Source: Malus domestica
Taxonomy: Eukaryota; Streptophyta; Magnoliopsida; Rosales; Rosaceae
Assembly: GCF_042453785.1 (NCBI RefSeq)
Contig: NC_091672.1
Location: 1,121,001 to 1,185,000 of the forward strand
Reading direction: 5' to 3'
DNA: 64,000 nt
Positions within the stretch are counted from its first letter, which is position 1. The number at the start of each line of letters is the position of its first letter. The notes below the pieces were generated by a model. The model saw only the letters and a program-made list of their open reading frames with translations, did not search any database and had not been told where the DNA came from. Both the position numbers and the translations under genes were made by a program. Positions 58,273-64,000 of this stretch are shown here, in pieces.

Positions 58273-58764
58273 CTAGGCCTCCACTTCTTTGGGCCTAACA
58301 CATCTTCATAACAAAAAACAATATATGAAGAAAGAGCCCTGGGTTACCACTTCGAAAAGAAACAAGTGAAGTTTTCCTACTCATGACATTGACTACTAGC
58401 TAGACACCTCATTCGGCAACTCTCTTCGCCTGAAGACTTGGGGGACTCCCACCATATGCTACTGCACCTTGATACTCGGCAGTCTCACAACCACTCAGTG
58501 ACTTGGATTTTTCAAGTCTCCAACCGAGAAGTTTTCCTCACTCGGGAAATTAAGGGAACACTACCTCAAACTACATGCTTCACTCACAAAGCTTCAACAA
58601 TACAGGTTTCAACAAAAGCAAAAATTCAAAGAACTTTATGAAGAAGGCTTTGGTGTATTTAACACAATATGTTGAAATGAAGCAAAGCTTATTTATTAAT
58701 ATTTTCGATAAGCCACAAATATGTACATATACATGAGTCAAAATAAACAAACAAAAGGGAGCCT

Positions 58765-59439
58765 TCACAAAGGTTGCTTAGGGGAAGTCTCAGCAGTCGG
58801 TAGAGCCCCAGAAAGAGAAAGCACCGGAGGGTGGTTATTCGGAGCCTCAGTACTTGACAAAACCCCAGAAGGAGGAGGCATTTGAGGTTCATCATTTGAA
58901 GCTTCATTACCAGGTACAGCCCCAGAGGACGAAGGCAATAAATGCCTTTGGAACAAACCCACAAACCGCTGATGATCAAGTAAAACCTTACCATCAGATT
59001 CCTTCATCTGGTCAAGCTTCCTCTTCATGTTTGTAGCATAGTCATGGGCGAGCCGGTGCAACTGCTTATTCTCATGCTTGAGCCCTCTAATCTCCTGTTT
59101 GAGACTCATCACTTCAGCAGCCAATGATTCAACTTGGCGGGTTCTAGCAAATAGGCGTTGGGCCATATTAGACACAGAACCTGCACACTGAACACTAAGA
59201 GCCAGAGAGTCCTTAACAGCCAACTCATCAGACCGTTTGGAAAGTAGTCTGTTATCTTTGGGAGTGAGAAGGTTCCTGGCCACCACTGCAGCGGTCATAT
59301 CATTCTTCATCACAGAATCCCCAACGGTAAGAGGACCAGTAGGGGATATGAAGGATGGGCGCCATATGTTGTCTGGAGAAGGCGTGGCTGTCTCTTCTCC
59401 AAGGTTCAAGTCAAAACGACGGTCGGAGGGTCCAGACAT
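58765..59439 (-). CDS. antisense coiled-coil protein of the LTR element, unknown function
   Basis: Minus strand, ATG at 59439, 224 residues, no stops or frameshifts. N-terminus MSGPSDRRFDLNLGEE, then RPSFISPTGPLTVGD, a region with LLTPKDNRLLSKRSDELAVK, and at about residues 95-150 a heptad-rich coiled coil (RTRQVESLAAEVMSLKQEIR, GLKHENKQLHRLAHDYATNM). The C-terminus has three degenerate repeats (SSSGAVPGNEA, PSGVLSSTEA, LSGALPTAETSPKQ). It lies opposite to the direction of LTR transcription. AATAAA-type signals occur on the minus strand near 58690, about 70 bp past the stop. No known domain is recognised. Known: some plant gypsy elements carry antisense or extra frames of unknown role. Inferred: a maintained accessory gene or a captured host fragment. 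A promoter for it was not identified. Confidence 0.7.
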   Translation of the reverse strand: MSGPSDRRFDLNLGEETATPSPDNIWRPSFISPTGPLTVGDSVMKNDMTAAVVARNLLTPKDNRLLSKRSDELAVKDSLALSVQCAGSVSNMAQRLFARTRQVESLAAEVMSLKQEIRGLKHENKQLHRLAHDYATNMKRKLDQMKESDGKVLLDHQRFVGLFQRHLLPSSSGAVPGNEASNDEPQMPPPSGVLSSTEAPNNHPPVLSLSGALPTAETSPKQPL

Positions 59440-59839
59440 TTTCAAATGTGTTGAAGAGGGAAGAGGTCAGACAAATCAAGATCTTAGAAGTGCAAGAAAT
59501 GAGCTTCTACTGGTAGAGATTCAAGTGTGCTGTGGAACTTAATGCCAGCCTCTATAAAAATCTGCACTCGACGGAGCTTCAGAAATCGAAGAGGCGTTTG
59601 TTTTCTCAAAAGCTGGGCTGCTCAGAGACCACGAGGGCCGATCTCAGAAATCGAAGAAACACCTGCTTTTTCAGCCTCGTCAGCACCTGTCACATGCACA
59701 CTCAGCTTTGCGGAAATTACGGGCAATCTGTCGAAGATTTCTGGTGAAGTAGAAAGCACGTGAATCTTACTGTTCAATCACCGCTCTCCATATGCACCAT
59801 CAACTCCTCGGGTACCACATATAACTTTATCAAAGATCT

Positions 59840-61240
59840 CTGACAAAGTTTAGGCACGAGAATTTCGAAGTTCCAGCTACCCTACTATTACCCATAAGGG
59901 TAAAGGAACAGCACCACTGCTTGACAACTGGAAAGTCCCTATGTGTGTCGACCTCCGTGTTTTGCGGCAAGACAGGTTGGCAAGAACGTCCAACCTTTAC
60001 TCACATTCGAGAAAAGACTCCCAACATAATTACTTTCTCAAAAACCGGAGTAGCACCGCTTTCCGAATCTCGAGAGTCAGATCCTCGACGGGATTGCTTG
60101 TTCGAAAACCGAAGAGGCACAACTCTCAGAACTTCGAGAGCCAGATTTCCTTAGATAAAGCTTGTCTGTAATCTTCACACGTAACATCAGCTTTCCAGAT
60201 ACCACATACCACTTTTTCAAAGTGCTCTGACAAAATTAAAACACGTGAAGCTGGCAGCTCCCACTACATTGCTGTGACCAAGAAGGGTAAAGGAATAGCA
60301 TTACTACTTGTTATTGGGAAATCCCTATATACATTGACCTCCCTCCTCAACGGACAGGCAAACCTGCAAAAATGCTCAACCCTTTCTCGCATTCGAAAAG
60401 GCACCCTCAACATAACCTCTCGAAATACTCAGCTTTATTTCCCCCCGATAATACCTCAGCAAATAAGCCACACCAAGAACAAGAGTATCTCATATCATCA
60501 GGGTCGAAAGCAAGAGTATCCCATATCATGCTTTCTCCCTATCTTTGTCTTTGTCCTTGTCCACACCTGCAGGACAAGGAGAAAGAGAGCAGTCAGTCGG
60601 AACCTGAAATCAAACCTCCAATTTGGAACTGACTGCCTGGAGCCTTTGCCTGGTTGCTTACTTAGCATTGCTCTCGAGTACTCATCCTCAACTGCTGTCA
60701 AGGTCACGAATTCCACCGGCAAATACCTCATGACAGTTGATCAGATATTGGCTCTTTACACTGAAGCTGCCAAGCGTGGATGAGTCACTATGAAGGAATG
60801 TTCTGAAGGACCATTTAAATGCAAAGGTTGCACACCACTTCTGCCATGCAAAAGATTGAAGCAGAAGGTTCAACGGTGAGCTGAAACAGATCACTACAGC
60901 ACGACACCTTTCCATACCACATTCATTATTCCGTCAACAGCAAAAGTATCCCATATCATCAAGGTCGAACGTACTCTAGATTTGATGGACTTGTTTTGAC
61001 CCTCAAATTTTTGAGTCGGCCTTATACTCTGAAGGGCACCAGAAAACCCTCCAGCACAGTTCAAGAATAAGCCTGTGGAAAGTTACTTCTTCAAAAGCAA
61101 AAGTATCTCATATCATCTCTTATCCATTTGCTTCTCCTTATCCTGGCAGTTGAATGAGAGACAAGGAGAAGGAGAACAATCAACCGGAAGCCGAAGTCAA
61201 ACCTCTGACCCTGGGTTGCTTACTTGGAAGTTTGACTGCT
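59840..61240 (+). repeat. mosaic of diverged direct duplications
   Basis: 59850-60030 and 60235-60410 share ccctactattacccataagg / gctgtgaccaagaagggtaa, aaaggaa(c/t)agca, ggaaagtccctat / gggaaatccctat and cattcgaaaa-type blocks. 60480-60660 and 61090-61240 share agtatctcatatcat, ggacaaggagaaagagag and gaagtcaaacctc-type blocks. 58430-58560 resembles 61275-61550 (gacttgggggactcc, tcaagtc(t/c)ccaaccgag, ctcactcgggaa). The sense frame at 60274-60783 crosses these duplications and has no known domain. Confidence 0.72.
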
Positions 61241-61550
61241 TACCTTGTCTGTCACCTCTTTCGGCAGATCTCCTAGCTCGGCGACTTGGGGGACTCCTAC
61301 TATAGGGTTTGTATCACACTTGACTAAGCCCGAAACTACAACTAAGCTTTAAGTGAAATTGATACATTACCTTGTGCGTCAACATCAGCTAAGTACACCA
61401 TTCCCGGATGGAGGAAAGGTACTTCCAGAGAATGGCAGATGAAGATCAGACCACACTTCGGTACTTAGAAGTTTCGTGATTACTCAAGGGATTGGATCTT
61501 GCAAGTCCCCAACCGAGGAGTTTCCCTCACTCGGGAACTTAGGGGAGCAC

Positions 61551-62063
61551 TGTTTGTACCATACTTGACCAATCCCGAAACTACCGAGCACCGGCCAACG
61601 CTATACTGTCAATGACCCAGAAGAGTTCCCCTCCGACCAGGAGGCCAATCACTACTCGACACGTGTCAAGATTAGAAGCCAATCAGAGCGCAGCACGTGT
61701 CGACATCAAGAACCAATCATAACATGACACATGTCAATGTGACAAAGCTACAAGTTTTTCTATAAATAGGGGTCATTCCCCCACAATATTGCCTAATGCC
61801 ATTTTGTGTTAAATCATTCACAAGAACTCACTAAATTGAGAGCTTGATCCTTTGTACTTGTGTAAGCCCTTCACTACTAATAAGAACTCCTCTACTCCGT
61901 GGACGTAGCCAATCTGGGTGAACCACGTACATCCTGTGTTTGCTTCTCTGTCTCTATTCATTTACGTACTTATCCTCACTAGTGACGGAAGCAACCAAGC
62001 GAAGGTCACAAAACCTGACACTTTCTGTTGTACCAAAGTCTTCGCTGATTTTGTGCATCAACA
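61551..62063 (+). repeat. 3' LTR of the young element
   Basis: 513 bp, same as the 5' LTR except for position 61613. Ends gtgcatcaaca and is followed by gatag, the target duplication, and then hAT coding sequence (DSIRNAVRYVKSS). Confidence 0.95.
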
Positions 62064-63502
62064 GATAGTATTCGCAATGCTGTGAGATATGTAAAGTCTT
62101 CTCCCAAAGGATTATTGAAATTTAAAGCATGTGTTGAGCACGAAGAAATTGAGTTTAAAGGTTATATGGTATTGGATGTTCCTACTAGGTGGAATACTAC
62201 CTATTTGATGTTGAGAGATAACTTAAGGTTTCAAAAGGCTTTTGGGAAGCTAGAAGAAGACGATGAAGATTATGGTAGCCATTTCTTGGAGGATGAGAGT
62301 GGATTAAAAATGATAGGTCCACCTACAGTTGATGATTGGGAAAATGTTAGGGCTTTTGTTAGGTTTTTAGAGATTTTTTCTGATGCGATGTTGAGGTTTA
62401 GTGCTTCAGGTGTCACTTCCAATATATGTTTTGATACAATGTGTTCAATTCGATCTAAGTTGACAACATTGAGCCAAAGTCAAGATTCACTTTTGGGGAA
62501 AATGGCAACTAGTATCAAAACAAAATATGACAAATATTGGGGTTCTCTTGATGACAACAAGCTGTTGATTGTTTCGGTTGTGCTTGATCCACGCTTTAAG
62601 TTGGATTATGTGGCATTTTGTTTTGGTGAGATATATGATGATTCCATGGTTGAAGAGATGGGGAAAGGTGTCAAAGAGCTTTTGTTTCATCTTTACAAGG
62701 TTTATAGTGCATCGGATTCCACCCCTAGTTGCAATGAAGCTTCTAATGATGATCAGTGTCATCACGAACGGATAAGTAAATTTCTAGAGTTCAAAGAAAA
62801 GAAAGGTTTACTCGTAAGAAATGAGGTGGATAGGTATTTGTCGGACACTTGTGAGAATCCAGCAGACGACAAGTTTGATATGCTGCATTGGTGGAAAGTA
62901 AACTCTACAAAGTATCAAATGCTATCGCGAATTGCAAGGGATGTGTTTGCTATCCCAGCATCTACACTGGCTTCATCTGAAGCTGCATTTAGCAGAAGAC
63001 GGTGTGTTCTAAATCAGCACTGGAGCTCGTACACTCCTAACTTTGTGCAGGCCTTGATGTGCTCACAAAATTGGCTACGGAGCCCACCATCTTCTACTGT
63101 CTTGGTAGATGATGATGAAGTATTAATTGAGGACGCGATATTTTACAAAGAAATCGAGTCAGGTAACAGTTCAAATTCTTTGCTGTTCTTTCTTATTAAC
63201 CTATTACTTTTGCATTTGGTCAGGGTAGAGTTTATGGATTTCTTCACACTTTCCATGGTTTTGTGTAGAGTATTATGCATCACGCCGAACAACTCAGCCT
63301 ATGGATATTGACAATCTCATGTCAGATAACGAAGGCCTGTCAAATGACGAAGGCTCAGATAACGAAGGCCTGTCAGATGACGAAGGTTTTTTTTTTTTTT
63401 TTTTTTTGGTGTGTTAATATTCTCTTATCAGTTTAATCATATCAGATGCTTAACAACGTAAGATGATCTCGTGTTTGATTATTAGATCTCTCCGAGGATT
63501 GA

Positions 63503-64000
63503 AGTTTTCAACTTCAGATCGAATCGTGGATCATGGGAGCTTGGAAGTGGTGAAAGATTTCTGGTGTGCATTGGCAGTAGAGAGTTTGTTTGGAGTTGGA
63601 TAACTTGACCTGAATGGATGGACAACAATTATCCTTAAATCTTTGTACTTTCTGTTGTATCTTGTTTCTGGGTGTGTGTCAATGTTGTTATATTGTGTTC
63701 AAGACCAGGTTATTGGTTATCACTGAGATATATGCACTCATGAATTTGGTCAATTCATCATCTTTTCTTCTTTTTCTTCTACTTCATTTTGCATTAGCCA
63801 AATTCCCCCTATTTTCTAACCACCACGAGTGGCCCAATCTGAGGGCGAATTTCAAGTTCTTATTTCACATAACACGTTTTGGGTTTAGTTTTTTGTTCTA
63901 ATGAATCATATGATGGTGGCCAGGAGGTTTGAAATGCCTCTGTGGATTTTTCCGGCTCCCGGAATGGTAGATTATCGTAGTGAACCCACCAAATGGTCCC
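63503..64000. other. 3' UTR and flank of the BED-hAT gene
   Basis: No gene is supported; the frame at 63614-63901 has no domain. The (T)21 run at 63387-63407 belongs to the last proposed intron. No hAT terminal repeat or target duplication of this gene was found inside the window. Confidence 0.4.

Larger units (their letters stand above)
54423..62063 (+). mobile_element. young non-autonomous LTR retrotransposon (gypsy-type gag remnant)
   Basis: 7641 bp. Two 513-bp LTRs (54423-54935 and 61551-62063), one mismatch between them. Perfect 5-bp target duplication gatag (54418-54422, 62064-62068), lying in hAT coding sequence that is continuous once the insert and one gatag are removed. Primer-binding-like site tttggcgccgtctgtgggaa follows the 5' LTR; purine tract cttaggggagca precedes the 3' LTR. 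Only part of gag is recognisable; protease, RT, RNase H and integrase are absent. The large interior holds repeat arrays and an antisense open frame. The type is that of LARD-like or gag-deleted derivatives mobilised in trans by an autonomous relative. Confidence 0.93.
52026..63502 (+). pseudogene. BED-finger hAT transposase-like gene (RICESLEEPER type), disrupted twice
   Basis: Coding parts: 52026-about 52807, 54048-54422, 62064-63162, 63269-63385 and 63486-63502. N-terminus: three tandem repeats (DSTPHPNSVETP...NQLPPVP), a BED finger (VWDHFIKLENDG, ECNYCGEEF, WNHLTND), then CTEMIIIDDFPFSHLE and MKSLHPEFDVPS. After the copia insert: CLTTQTWTSMQQIDYMALKV and DSDWKLHRKMLNFC. After the LTR insert: VPTRWNTTYLMLRDNLRF, IVSVVLDPRFKLDYV, then the dimerisation block MLHWWKVNSTKYQMLSRIAR, FAIPASTLASSEAAFS. 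The acidic tail (SDNEGLSNDEGSDNEG) seems to end at 63502 after a poly(T)-starting intron. Breaks: TGA at 52071, 52179 and 52753 (all at expected CGA Arg sites), a frameshift near 52502 and both inserts. Originally either an element transposase or a domesticated gene; now dead. Confidence 0.88.

Noticed and set aside
59392..59439. EAR repression motif in RFDLNLGEE of the antisense protein
   Set aside because: DLNL is present, but neither DLNxxP nor LxLxL is complete.
60274..60783. 169-codon sense frame in the young LTR element as a gene
   Set aside because: Starts at GTG, crosses diverged duplications and shows no domain.

Overview
This window is nuclear DNA of a flowering plant. Spliced genes carry GT/AG introns, there is a TIR-type resistance gene fragment (a eudicot trait), and several plant transposon classes are nested in each other. 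The gene families and repeats suggest a woody rosid, possibly Rosaceae (apple/pear group), but that is inference and needs a database search.

Layout. 1-4601: decayed 3' half of a Ty3/gypsy retrotransposon with its 3' LTR. 5960-8230: two-exon TIR-NBS gene without LRRs, lying between that LTR and a solo LTR of the same family (9195-10701). MITEs and a SINE-like head surround it. 11736-15147: four-exon MATH-BTB (BPM-type) gene, a CUL3 substrate adaptor. 16577-23113 and 32835-38341: two complete 14-exon genes for vacuolar-type cationic amino acid transporters (CAT2/CAT4-like), a tandem duplicate pair with nearly identical exon lengths. They are separated by about 9.7 kb of transposon and minisatellite DNA, including a 1343-bp Mutator-like element with long inverted repeats and a perfect 9-bp target duplication. 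39134-39710: FAR1-like DNA-binding relic (minus). 40140-42550: four-exon gene for a small protein with a C-terminal membrane segment (minus), with a LINE fragment in an intron.

42762-49709: a complete but dead hAT element with an 8-bp target duplication, sitting inside an older palindromic MITE (42638-49997) and holding an 88-bp minisatellite. 51000-63502: a second hAT-type transposase gene (BED-finger, RICESLEEPER-like) with premature stops. It is broken by a 5'-truncated Ty1/copia element (about 52808-54047) and by a very young LTR element (54423-62063) whose two 513-bp LTRs differ at one base. That element has an internally deleted gag, no pol, arrays of short repeats and an open antisense frame for a 224-residue coiled-coil protein.

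How it works together: the likely functional host genes are the two transporters, the BPM adaptor, the small membrane protein and perhaps the TIR-NBS gene. Everything else is a layered record of insertions whose order can be read from nesting and flanking duplications. The most interesting object is the young non-autonomous LTR element with its conserved-looking antisense gene.
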